Below are positions 17,511 to 25,035 of a DNA stretch of 43,150 nucleotides, piece by piece. The position numbers and the translations under genes were made by a program. Below the pieces are notes generated by a model, which saw nothing but the letters and a program-made list of their open reading frames with translations, was not told where the DNA came from and did not search any database. The stretch is from Cyclobacteriaceae bacterium. Its GTDB lineage: Bacteria > Bacteroidota > Bacteroidia > Cytophagales > Cyclobacteriaceae. How positions within the stretch are numbered: position 1 is the stretch's first letter; each line of letters begins with the position of its first letter. The stretch covers positions 1 to 43,150 of the forward strand of contig JAEUUA010000007.1 of the NCBI GenBank assembly GCA_016787755.1, written 5' to 3'.

Positions 17511-18269
17511 ATGACAACAAATCGTATTGCACTTATAACAGGAGCAACCTCAGGCATTGGTGAAGCTACTGCTCGATTACTGGCCACCAATAATTTCAAC
17601 CTCATTCTGTGTGGAAGAAGAAAAGATCGCTTGCAAAAGTTAGCAACGGAATTGAAAACGCATACGGAAGTGACTACGCTTTCTTTTGAAGTTAGAAATC
17701 AAAAAGAAGTTGCCTCCAGCATTGAATCTTTAGCAACCGAATGGAAAGACATTGATGTGCTCATTAATAATGCAGGCAATGCCCACGGACTTGATCCCAT
17801 ACAAACGGGAAGTGTTGAAGATTGGGATTCCATGATGGACATCAACGTAAAGGGTTTGTTGTATGTAACAAAAGCAGTTTTGCCTGTAATGACAAAGCGG
17901 AACAACGGCCACATTATAAACATTGGATCCATTGCCGGAAAGGAAGTATACGCGAATGGCAATGTGTATTGTGCTAGCAAGTTTGCGGTGGATGCTGTTA
18001 CAAAAGGAATGCGTATCGATCTGAATGCTCATGGTATTAAAGTAACGGCCATTCATCCTGGGTTGGTTGAAACAGAGTTTTCGTTGGTGCGCTTCAAAGG
18101 GGATGAAGAACGGTCTAAAAATGTGTATAAAGGATTTGACCCATTAGTGGGTAACGATATTGCCGATTTGATTTTATTTACACTCACCCGACCTCAACAT
18201 GTTGTAATAGCTGATTTAGTAGTGCTACCCACGGCACAAGCTAGTGCTACTGTTGTAAAGAAAACTTGA
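17511..18269 (+). CDS. SDR-family NAD(P)-dependent oxidoreductase (YdfG-like)
   Basis: A 252-residue classical short-chain dehydrogenase. The cofactor motif is TGATSGIG (10-17), NNAG follows beta-4, a catalytic serine lies in NIGSIAG, and Y153-x3-K157 completes the active site. The NVYCASKFAVDAVTKGMR segment and overall length resemble YdfG-type enzymes that oxidise L-allo-threonine or 3-hydroxy acids with NADP. Two arginines after the second strand (GRRKDR) favour NADP(H). It follows porT by 45 bases and could be co-transcribed, though no functional link is apparent. Confidence 0.88.
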   Translation: MTTNRIALITGATSGIGEATARLLATNNFNLILCGRRKDRLQKLATELKTHTEVTTLSFEVRNQKEVASSIESLATEWKDIDVLINNAGNAHGLDPIQTGSVEDWDSMMDINVKGLLYVTKAVLPVMTKRNNGHIINIGSIAGKEVYANGNVYCASKFAVDAVTKGMRIDLNAHGIKVTAIHPGLVETEFSLVRFKGDEERSKNVYKGFDPLVGNDIADLILFTLTRPQHVVIADLVVLPTAQASATVVKKT

Positions 18270-18270
18270 T

Positions 18271-18834
18271 TTATTTCCCCTTAATCGTACACCCAACAGC
18301 ACGTTGAGTAATGGGTTCTATTTTTTGACCAGCAATTAATTTATCCATTGCATCTTTAAGAAAGTTTTGCTTGACATCACTGGCTGCTTGTGGATTATCA
18401 TCAATCGCCCCACTGTAAGCAACTGTAAATTTTCCGTTGATGGTAGAAAGTAAAAACACCTCGGGACTTTTACGGGCTCCAAAAATTCCCATGGCTACTT
18501 GATCTTTGTCTGCCAGATAAGGGATATTCAAATCACCATAATGAATGGCCATTTGAGTGATATTCTCTTCAGCCTCTTGATTTGAATTGATAAAAAGAAA
18601 CTGAATTTTACCAGAATAAGAATTCACAAGTCCTTTTAATCGGTCCTTATAATAATTGTCAAACGGACACTCGTGACTGGTAAATACAACAACAATACCC
18701 GTTGATGATTTGTAATTGGCCAACGAAACAGCTTTGCCATTTTTTACATTAGTAAGTGAGAAATCTTTAATTTCTGGTTGGCCATTAGCTATGAATGCAG
18801 TCGATATTAAAATTATAACAAGTAACTTTTTCAT
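18271..18834 (-). CDS. Secreted redoxin/thioredoxin-fold protein
   Basis: 187 residues from ATG 18834, which begins a clear signal peptide (MKKLLVIILISTAFIANGQ). The mature part has a thioredoxin fold of the AhpC/TSA type with a single active-site cysteine in SHECPFDNYY (C56). A second cysteine lies five residues from the C-terminus (C182, GCTIKGK), the likely resolving residue. It is probably a periplasmic peroxide- or disulfide-handling protein. The substrate is unknown. The stop lies one base from the stop of the convergent SDR gene. Confidence 0.8.
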   Translation of the reverse strand: MKKLLVIILISTAFIANGQPEIKDFSLTNVKNGKAVSLANYKSSTGIVVVFTSHECPFDNYYKDRLKGLVNSYSGKIQFLFINSNQEAEENITQMAIHYGDLNIPYLADKDQVAMGIFGARKSPEVFLLSTINGKFTVAYSGAIDDNPQAASDVKQNFLKDAMDKLIAGQKIEPITQRAVGCTIKGK

Positions 18835-18908
18835 AGTAGTTTTTTTTAAAAGTTTTAATCTGTTAGGCATATCGCTCACATAGGAGTTAGCCTTTCTTTT
18901 CTATTTCC

Positions 18909-19553
18909 CTATGTGTTTAATGTATTAGTATTAGCCTTCGTATAAACGAGTACATAATCAGGTTGTACAGTGTACTCTAGTTCCAATTCTCTTTGAGTGC
19001 CATTGGCGATGATTTTTCCTTCTAAATCCCCACGGTACTTCAACTCAAAAGGTGATACTAATAAATGATCTGCAAAATGAAGGCCACGCTTACCATACGA
19101 TTTATACATGGCCTCCTTGGCGCACCAGTAAATGCAATGTTTAACAATATCGGTTCCGGCATCTTCTAATTCAGTAGGCGATAGAACGCGATGGGCAATG
19201 TTCAGCAATTTTGGCTTTGGTTGTTCCAGATCAATGCCGACCTCTAGCTTGACATCTATTTGAGCTGCTATATATGGATACGAGTGCGACAAGGAGATAG
19301 GATGCGAATATCTCTTCAAGAATGGTTTACCATATTCGTCCTTATCGATTCCATGAAATTCCAAGCCACACTGTTCTACTAATGATTTAATCAATGCCCG
19401 ACCTGCTAACCATTCCAGGCGTTTTGTATAACTAACTATTGAATTATCTACTTGTTCACCGCTTGCTTCAACAAGTTCTGGTTCCTGTTCCGTAATGAAC
19501 CACAACGCCCAACCACTTTGTTTATCCGTTTTTTGTATTTTCAACAATGGCAT
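18909..19553 (-). CDS. 4'-phosphopantetheinyl transferase, Sfp type
   Basis: 214 residues with the superfamily motifs GIDLE (106-110, magnesium binding) and WCAKEAMYKSYGK (143-155, the W-x-x-KEA-x-x-K signature). Sfp-type enzymes transfer phosphopantetheine from CoA to a serine of acyl or peptidyl carrier proteins. No carrier protein, polyketide or non-ribosomal synthetase lies in the window, so its partner is elsewhere; it may serve the housekeeping carrier protein if no AcpS is present. It is 75 bases upstream of the redoxin gene on the same strand. Confidence 0.88.
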   Translation of the reverse strand: MPLLKIQKTDKQSGWALWFITEQEPELVEASGEQVDNSIVSYTKRLEWLAGRALIKSLVEQCGLEFHGIDKDEYGKPFLKRYSHPISLSHSYPYIAAQIDVKLEVGIDLEQPKPKLLNIAHRVLSPTELEDAGTDIVKHCIYWCAKEAMYKSYGKRGLHFADHLLVSPFELKYRGDLEGKIIANGTQRELELEYTVQPDYVLVYTKANTNTLNT

Positions 19554-19630
19554 TGGATTCCTTAGCTTAATAGGTCAATTTTGTAAAAAATTATTGGATT
19601 CTGCATAATGCGTTCGAATCTAAGATAAGT

Positions 19631-20551
19631 ATGAGTCCAATCAAAGTAGAAAAGCTTCATTCCCTTACTGGCCACCGCGATTGTGTTTATACACTCGCAG
19701 CAGCTGATAGATCCGATCATTTTTTTTCGGCAGGTGGAGATGGTATGGTGGTTCGTTGGGATTTGAATCACCCTGAAGAGGGTGAACTCATTGCCAAACT
19801 TCCCAACTCAATTTATGCTCTTCATGCTATCCCAAACTCAAATTTATTAATAGCAGGTCATAATTATGAGGGCATACATGTATTGGATTGGAAAAGTAAA
19901 AAGGAAGTCTCTTCACTAAAACTATCAAGTTCTGCCATCTTTGATATTAAGTCATTTGGAAATGATCTACTCATTGTTTCGGGTGATGGAATGCTCACGA
20001 TAGTAGATTTTAAAAACCTTGTCGTAAAAAAGAAGTTATTGGTTTCTGACAAGAATGCTCGTGCGCTGGCTATTAATCTGATTGCGGACGAAGTGGCCGT
20101 GGGCTTTAGCGATCATTTCATCCGGGTTATTTCGCTAAGTAATTATCAGGTGAAATATGAAGTTAAGGCTCATCAAAGTTCTGTATTTGCCCTGAGCTAT
20201 ACATCCGATTATAAATTTCTAATTAGTGGCTCGCGCGATGCCCGGTTAAAAGCGTGGGAGGTTGCTTCCGGGTATAAGCAGGCAGGTGAAGTGGCCGCGC
20301 ACCTTTTTGCTATCAATCACATAGCGGTTAGCCCTTCCGGGGAACACTTTGCAACAGGCAGTATGGACAAATCAATTAAGATCTGGAAGGCAGATGAACT
20401 TAAATTATTAAAAGTAATTGATAAAGCTCGTCATGCCGGGCATGGAACCTCTGTAAATAAATTACTTTGGACATCCTTCAATAACCAACTGATAAGTGCC
20501 AGCGATGACCGCACGGTTTCGGTTTGGGATATTCATCTTCCCTCTCCCTAA
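19631..20551 (+). CDS. WD40-repeat protein
   Basis: 306 residues made almost entirely of about seven WD40 blades. Recognisable blade ends include GDGMVVRWD, SGSRDARLKAWEV, TGSMDKSIKIWKA and SASDDRTVSVWD, and the first blade starts LTGHRDCVYTLAA. There is no signal peptide or other domain, so it is probably a cytoplasmic propeller acting as a protein-interaction scaffold. It lies divergent from the phosphopantetheinyl transferase gene with only 77 bases between the start codons. No partner can be named. Confidence 0.88.
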   Translation: MSPIKVEKLHSLTGHRDCVYTLAAADRSDHFFSAGGDGMVVRWDLNHPEEGELIAKLPNSIYALHAIPNSNLLIAGHNYEGIHVLDWKSKKEVSSLKLSSSAIFDIKSFGNDLLIVSGDGMLTIVDFKNLVVKKKLLVSDKNARALAINLIADEVAVGFSDHFIRVISLSNYQVKYEVKAHQSSVFALSYTSDYKFLISGSRDARLKAWEVASGYKQAGEVAAHLFAINHIAVSPSGEHFATGSMDKSIKIWKADELKLLKVIDKARHAGHGTSVNKLLWTSFNNQLISASDDRTVSVWDIHLPSP

Positions 20552-20698
20552 GTTAAGTACATGGTGAAAGGCAGAACCGCACTTGAAAAAGAACAAATCC
20601 TTGACCGTTGGATCATGACAAGGTTCAAACCCCGCAGACTTTACGGTGGTTTTATCCAACGAAGCTTTCCCTTATGTGGAATATTTCACAAAAAATTA

Positions 20699-20706
20699 TA
20701 CATTTG
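20699..20706 (+). promoter_or_regulatory. Candidate -7 box upstream of the DivIVA gene
   Basis: TACATTTG matches TAnnTTTG exactly. The preceding 20-base spacing ends at TGTG, a poor -33. The predicted leader to ATG 20804 is about 90 bases and very T-rich. The rest of the 252-base gap 20552-20803 holds no recognised gene. Confidence 0.35.
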
Positions 20707-20803
20707 ACTGTGGATTAACGTTTTACTACCAATTCTGAACGTATGGGTAGATATTTTTTAAGCTTTTTTACCATTTTTTTAACTTCAAATTAACCACATC
20801 ATT

Positions 20804-21508
20804 ATGAAAGTTACACCGTTAGAAATCCGTCAAAAAGCATTTGAAAAGGTGCTTCGTGGCTACGACAAAGATGAGGTAAATGCATTTTTGCAAACCCTTT
20901 CACAGGAATGGGAGCGTTTAATGGATGAAAACAAAGAGATTCGAATTAAACAAGAAGCTGCTGAGCGCGAAGTTTCAAAGTTGCGCGAAGTAGAGAGTTC
21001 CTTATACAAGACATTGAAAACAGCAGAAGATACAGGTGCCAATGTTATAGGACAAGCTAACAAAACGGCTGAGTTGATTCTGAGAGAGAATCAGATGAGG
21101 GCTGACTCTATTCTCAACGAAGCCAAGATGAAATCTAAAAACACGATTGAAGAGGCTGAGATGATTTCCAAGCAGATGTTGGAGGAAATGGAAGAGCAAT
21201 TAAAAACATTGGGCCAGCATTATAAAACCTTAGAACTTCATCGCGATAATTTACTTTCAGATTTGAAACGGATGGCAGGCGAAACCATTGATCGCGTAGA
21301 GCGGGCAAAAACAGCTGCACGTGATTTTGATCCCGATCAGCATATTGCGTGGGCTAAGCGCGAAAGCAAAAAGGCATTGTTCCCCAATGCAGAAATTGAA
21401 AGTGAAATTAAAAAATCACTGCCACCTCCTGCCCAATCTGAACCTGTTAAACAAGTTTTGGAGGAAGTGCCTCACTCACAACGATCTTTCTTTGACGACA
21501 TTCAATGA
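20804..21508 (+). CDS. DivIVA-domain coiled-coil protein
   Basis: 234 residues. The N-terminal MKVTPLEIRQKAFEKVLRGY with KDEVNAFL is the DivIVA membrane-curvature-binding head. A long coiled coil (~35-175) rich in E/K follows, then a proline-rich linker and a short acidic end (SFFDDI). In Gram-positive bacteria DivIVA marks poles and septa; in Bacteroidetes the role is not well defined. The gene overlaps folB by the ATGA at 21505-21508, which suggests translational coupling although the functions seem unrelated. Confidence 0.88.
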   Translation: MKVTPLEIRQKAFEKVLRGYDKDEVNAFLQTLSQEWERLMDENKEIRIKQEAAEREVSKLREVESSLYKTLKTAEDTGANVIGQANKTAELILRENQMRADSILNEAKMKSKNTIEEAEMISKQMLEEMEEQLKTLGQHYKTLELHRDNLLSDLKRMAGETIDRVERAKTAARDFDPDQHIAWAKRESKKALFPNAEIESEIKKSLPPPAQSEPVKQVLEEVPHSQRSFFDDIQ

Positions 21509-21864
21509 CCGGAAAAGTTGCGCTGGAAGGTCTTGAGTTTCATGCGTATCATGGTGTGTATCCACACGAACGATCTTCAGGCAATAAGTTTGAAGTAGAT
21601 GTGCAGGTTGAAACTGAATTTTTGGATTCAGCCTTTCACGATGACCTTACGGGTACAATTAACTATGAAGATCTTTATGCCATTGTAAAAACAGAAATGG
21701 CTAAGCCTTCGAAATTATTGGAAACAGTAGGTCATGCGATCGCGCAACAAACCCTTGTTACTTTTCATGAAGCAATACGTGTGGAAGTACGAATCTCAAA
21801 ATTTAATCCACCCATTGGTGGTGTGTGTAAACGAGCTGTTGTAACTGTTAATCAGGGCAGGTAA
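21505..21864 (+). CDS. folB: Dihydroneopterin aldolase
   Basis: 119 residues, the normal length for FolB. GLEFHAYHGVYPHERSSGNKFEVDV carries the conserved HGVxxxER motif, TINYEDLYAIV the second conserved block, and the C-terminal VRISKFNPPIGGVCKRAVV the K-x-N-PP-G region with the catalytic lysine. It converts dihydroneopterin to hydroxymethyl-dihydropterin and glycolaldehyde in folate synthesis, as an octamer in the cytoplasm. It starts within the divIVA stop. Its stop is immediately adjacent to that of the convergent IscA-like gene. Confidence 0.93.
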   Translation: MTGKVALEGLEFHAYHGVYPHERSSGNKFEVDVQVETEFLDSAFHDDLTGTINYEDLYAIVKTEMAKPSKLLETVGHAIAQQTLVTFHEAIRVEVRISKFNPPIGGVCKRAVVTVNQGR

Positions 21865-22185
21865 TTAATCTTCTTTAATCAAGGATTGCTGATCGGCAAA
21901 CATAAAGCCGCGGGTATCGGCACCATCATAAAAATCTACTTCTTTACCGATCAGGTACAGGGTATGTTTTTTATCTACATGTATGGTAATGCCCTCCAAT
22001 ACATAGGTAACGTCTGAAGATTTTTGTTTATCGAAACCAATAATTAAGGCAACGCCTCCGCAACCGCCCCCACGAACTCCCACACGCAAGCCATAATCAG
22101 CTGGAATATTTTTAGTTTCCATGATTTTACGAACCTCGCTTGCAGCGCGTGCCGTTAAACCCACAGGTATAATTTTTTCAAACAT
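21865..22185 (-). CDS. HesB/IscA-like protein lacking the C-terminal CxC motif
   Basis: 106 residues from ATG 22185; a GTG one codon earlier is less likely. The A-type iron-sulfur carrier fold is recognisable from LTARAASEVRKIM, GLRVGVRGGGCGGV (C42) and the HTLYLIGKEVDFYDG block. Standard IscA proteins use C42 plus a C-terminal CGCG. Here the end reads TRGFMFADQQS, with no cysteine, so the classic three-cysteine site is missing. It may carry iron or a cluster by other ligands, or have a different role. Short versions like this are recalled as common in Bacteroidetes. Confidence 0.85.
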   Translation of the reverse strand: MFEKIIPVGLTARAASEVRKIMETKNIPADYGLRVGVRGGGCGGVALIIGFDKQKSSDVTYVLEGITIHVDKKHTLYLIGKEVDFYDGADTRGFMFADQQSLIKED

Positions 22186-22231
22186 CACCTTATATTATCG
22201 TTCAGACTGTCAAAAATATCTAAATTTTAAA

Positions 22232-22239
22232 CACCTTTG
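22232..22239 (+). promoter_or_regulatory. Candidate -7 box, CACCTTTG
   Basis: CACCTTTG has one mismatch to TAnnTTTG and lies 18 bases before ATG 22257. The same octamer precedes ssb at 36745-36752. Confidence 0.25.
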
Positions 22240-22256
22240 ACCTAGAATTAATTCCT

Positions 22257-22778
22257 ATGGAAGCATTGATTGAATTTGGAAAGATACTTATTCCTGCATC
22301 GCTCGTTTTATATGCAGTTTATCTCATTGTGCGGTCATTTATGATTAAAGAGATTGAATTGAAAAAATTGGAGATTCGAACCCGCGCTATTGAAACGATT
22401 CTTCCGGCTCGCTTGCAAGCCTATGAACGCATGACTTTGTTTTTGGAGCGAATTGCCCCGCAAAATTTATTGATTAGGCTTAACAATCCAGGATTTACCG
22501 CGCGCGATTTTCAAAAGGTACTTCTTGATGAAATCCGCAATGAGTATAATCACAATGTGTCGCAACAGATTTATATGGGTGAAGAGACCTGGAATCAAAC
22601 GCGCAATGCAAAAGATGATTTGGTAATGCTTATTAACGAAGCTGCTTCTACCATGGCGCCAGAAGCGACCAGCATCGATTTATCAAAAAAAATATTTGAG
22701 GTGACGATGGGGAAGAAAGTTGATTTGATTGGATTGGCTCTTACCGGATTGCGGAATGAAATACAACAAACATTTTGA
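22257..22778 (+). CDS. Conserved membrane-anchored protein of unknown function
   Basis: 173 residues with one N-terminal hydrophobic segment (~8-26, FGKILIPASLVLYAVYLIV). Predominantly helical, charged sequence follows, including ETILPARLQAYERMTLFLERI and a region around residue 100 (NEYNHNVSQQIYMGEETW). It looks like a Bacteroidetes-specific family (possibly DUF7935, from memory), with no enzymatic motif. Its stop overlaps the start of the NAD(P)-binding gene in TGATG, so the two are probably translated together. The cytoplasmic helices could mediate assembly with other membrane proteins, but nothing shows this directly. Confidence 0.65.
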   Translation: MEALIEFGKILIPASLVLYAVYLIVRSFMIKEIELKKLEIRTRAIETILPARLQAYERMTLFLERIAPQNLLIRLNNPGFTARDFQKVLLDEIRNEYNHNVSQQIYMGEETWNQTRNAKDDLVMLINEAASTMAPEATSIDLSKKIFEVTMGKKVDLIGLALTGLRNEIQQTF

Positions 22779-23419
22779 TGACTAAGATTGCTTTAATAGC
22801 AGGTGCTACCGGTTTAATTGGAAATCAGTTGTTGGAGTTTTTGATTTCCGATTCACACTATTCAAAAATTATTGCCCTTAGTCGCAAGCCTCTATCAATA
22901 ACCAACCCCAAGGTAGAAAATATTGTAATGGAAGTTGAGCAACTGGAGAGGCATCCTGAGCTTAAGGCAGATGATGTTTTTTGTTGTTTAGGAACCACCA
23001 TGAAGCAAGCAGGTTCTAAAGTTGCATTTCGCAAAGTTGATTTCGATTATCCGCTACACTTGGCAAAAGTTCTTAAAGGCAATGGTGCGCAGCAGTTCCT
23101 ATTAATTTCTGCTTTAGGAGCAAATAAAAATTCCCTTGTTTTTTATAATCAAGTTAAAGGTGAAATAGAGGAGGCTATTAAGTCAGTTGGGTTTAAAGCA
23201 CTCCATATTTTGAGGCCTTCGTTACTACTTGGCTCAAGAAAAGAACAGCGCAGTGGAGAAGATGCCGCCAAAGTCTTCTATAAGATTTTTGGTTTTCTGA
23301 TACCTAAAAAATACCAAGGACTTGAATCAATAAAAGTAGCGCGTGCCATGCACGCCCTTTCAAAGAAGGAACTTGCTGGGGTATTTATATATGAATCCAA
23401 TGTGTTGCAGGAATACTAA
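22778..23419 (+). CDS. NAD(P)-binding epimerase-like protein (HTATIP2/TIP30-like)
   Basis: 213 residues from ATG 22778, overlapping the previous stop; a TTG one codon earlier was discounted. The N-terminal Rossmann motif is IAGATGLIGNQLLEFL, followed by a basic IALSRKPL that suits NADP. The DVFCCLGTTMKQAGS and FLLISALGANKNSLVFYNQVKGEIE segments match the atypical SDR subgroup containing TIP30/HTATIP2, where YNxxKG takes the place of YxxxK. The members' reactions are mostly unknown. Confidence 0.8.
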   Translation: MTKIALIAGATGLIGNQLLEFLISDSHYSKIIALSRKPLSITNPKVENIVMEVEQLERHPELKADDVFCCLGTTMKQAGSKVAFRKVDFDYPLHLAKVLKGNGAQQFLLISALGANKNSLVFYNQVKGEIEEAIKSVGFKALHILRPSLLLGSRKEQRSGEDAAKVFYKIFGFLIPKKYQGLESIKVARAMHALSKKELAGVFIYESNVLQEY

Positions 23420-23464
23420 TATGAAGCACATACTGATGTTGATAAGACTATTCTTTTCAATCGT

Positions 23465-23917
23465 ATGATTGCAGTAATTCAACGCGTTGCTCAGGCTTCA
23501 GTAGAGATTGAAAGGAAGGTAAAGGCCGAGATTCAATCCGGACTTGTTGTATTAGTTGGGATTGAGGAAGCAGACTATCAAGAAGATATTGATTGGCTTT
23601 CTGCAAAGATTGTTAATCTGAGAATTTTTAATGATGGCCAAGGCGTGATGAATGTAAGTGTAAAAGAATCTGGGGGCGATATTATTTTAGTAAGTCAGTT
23701 TACCTTACAAGCCAGCACTAGAAAAGGAAATAGACCGAGCTATTTAAAAGCGGCCAAGCCTGAAGTAGCAATTCCAATGTACGAGAAGCTTATTTTTGCA
23801 GTATCTGTTCAATTAGGCAAGGCGGTTCAAACAGGAGAATTTGGTGCCGATATGAAAGTAGCTTTGGTAAATGATGGGCCTGTAACTATTGTGATTGACA
23901 CAAAGAATAAAACGTAG
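23465..23917 (+). CDS. dtd: D-aminoacyl-tRNA deacylase
   Basis: 150 residues, the normal Dtd length. The motifs MIAVIQRVAQASVEI at the N-terminus, SQFTLQA (the active-site SQxTLxA) and NDGPVTIVID (the Gly-cisPro loop) are all present, as is a KGNRPSY segment. Dtd removes D-amino acids and glycine mischarged onto tRNA, recycling the tRNA and guarding translation. It follows the TIP30-like gene by 45 bases on the same strand. The start is ATG 23465. Confidence 0.96.
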   Translation: MIAVIQRVAQASVEIERKVKAEIQSGLVVLVGIEEADYQEDIDWLSAKIVNLRIFNDGQGVMNVSVKESGGDIILVSQFTLQASTRKGNRPSYLKAAKPEVAIPMYEKLIFAVSVQLGKAVQTGEFGADMKVALVNDGPVTIVIDTKNKT

Positions 23918-24001
23918 ATTTAATGTGCGAATTGAGAATTAGGAAGTACAATTTTGTAATGCTTACTACTTTGAAGACACTTAGCAGGTTAAAGTAAGGT
24001 T

Positions 24002-24949
24002 TTAATAAATTGCTATTCCTACTAAAACCAGATTAGCAAACATATAAAGAACAACCACGTAGCGTGATCCAATTCTATTGTATTTTATTGAAGCTTCCTT
24101 ATTTCCATTATCATGCTGTCGTAAGGCTACCGCAGAAACAACTAACGTTGCAAAAATAGCCAAGAAAGTTAGGGTATGAAGTGAATCTACCAATGTGAAA
24201 GAAGAAGTTTCCGGTAAAATAGAATCAATAATATATTTATTACCAACTGTGGCAAATAATCCACCGACCGGTAAACCAAAACGCGGTTCCAGTTCTTCTA
24301 CCTGGATTGTGAAACTGATAATCGAAATTAGAAAAGCGATGTACATACCTATAAATATTTTCATAAACAATCCCCATGCATTGCGCTCAATATCCATCTC
24401 GATCAGAAAGGCTGAGAAATTCTGCAAGCTTCGGGACGGTCGCTGATCACCAAAACCGGTTTCGTAATCATTTTTTACATTCGATACTTTAAAGTTTTTT
24501 ATGTTCCAACCGTCAAGCGCATCCTCTTTGTCATACGTGCTGCCAACTACATCTGGTTTAAAAATAAGCGTCTTATTATCGAATAAAGAATTTTCTATCT
24601 GAACGCTCAAATGCTGCTCATCAAACGGAAAATCTGCCACCTTCCAGCTTTCTTTCATGGTGGCCTTCATTTTCATGATAGCCCAAGCTCTTCCGTTCAG
24701 ACTATCTAAAATGATTTCAGGAGCATCGATTGATTTAGCGTTGGGAATGTCCAATTGAGTTGAAAAATCAAAATCAGGATTATCATACAAGAACCACAAC
24801 CAAAACCGCATGGTGTATTCCTTATCGCGAAAGTTAATATCATGTACGCTGATTACATACGCACCCACAGAAACAGTATCAGGTTGTGCAACCGTTGACT
24901 TAACAGCAACAAGGGTAAGGAGAATGAAAAGAGCAATCCGGACTTTCAT
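24002..24949 (-). CDS. Pentameric ligand-gated ion channel homologue (GLIC/ELIC-like)
   Basis: 315 residues from ATG 24949 (a TTG one codon earlier was discounted). A signal peptide ends near VAQ (residue ~22). The extracellular region has the family's INFRDKEYTMRFWLWFLYDNP strand and the canonical DFPFDEQ motif (~106-112) of the Cys-loop position. Four helices follow: M1 (~195-215), M2 (~223-244, ending near a LPET element), M3 (~253-276) and M4 (~296-314). There is no cysteine anywhere, as expected for prokaryotic members without the disulfide. Such proteins form cation- or proton-gated pores; the ligand here is unknown. Confidence 0.78.
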   Translation of the reverse strand: MKVRIALFILLTLVAVKSTVAQPDTVSVGAYVISVHDINFRDKEYTMRFWLWFLYDNPDFDFSTQLDIPNAKSIDAPEIILDSLNGRAWAIMKMKATMKESWKVADFPFDEQHLSVQIENSLFDNKTLIFKPDVVGSTYDKEDALDGWNIKNFKVSNVKNDYETGFGDQRPSRSLQNFSAFLIEMDIERNAWGLFMKIFIGMYIAFLISIISFTIQVEELEPRFGLPVGGLFATVGNKYIIDSILPETSSFTLVDSLHTLTFLAIFATLVVSAVALRQHDNGNKEASIKYNRIGSRYVVVLYMFANLVLVGIAIY

Positions 24950-25035
24950 CAATTACTAAATCAGCGATGAAGATAGGAAAACTTTTTTCAAAAGAAACAA
25001 CCTGCTTGGTAGGGCGGGTTGCAATTTTAAGATTC

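Noticed and set aside
20612..20660. GGTTCAAACCCCGC resembles a tRNA T-arm and GTTGGA...TCCAAC could close a stem.
   Set aside because: The T-stem does not pair beyond two bases and no anticodon or acceptor arm can be drawn. Not a tRNA.
20561..20707. A 48-codon frame beginning ATG GTG AAA in the gap before the DivIVA gene.
   Set aside because: The predicted product is basic with no recognised motif, overlaps the likely promoter box TACATTTG at its end, and lacks any start signal. It is most likely chance.
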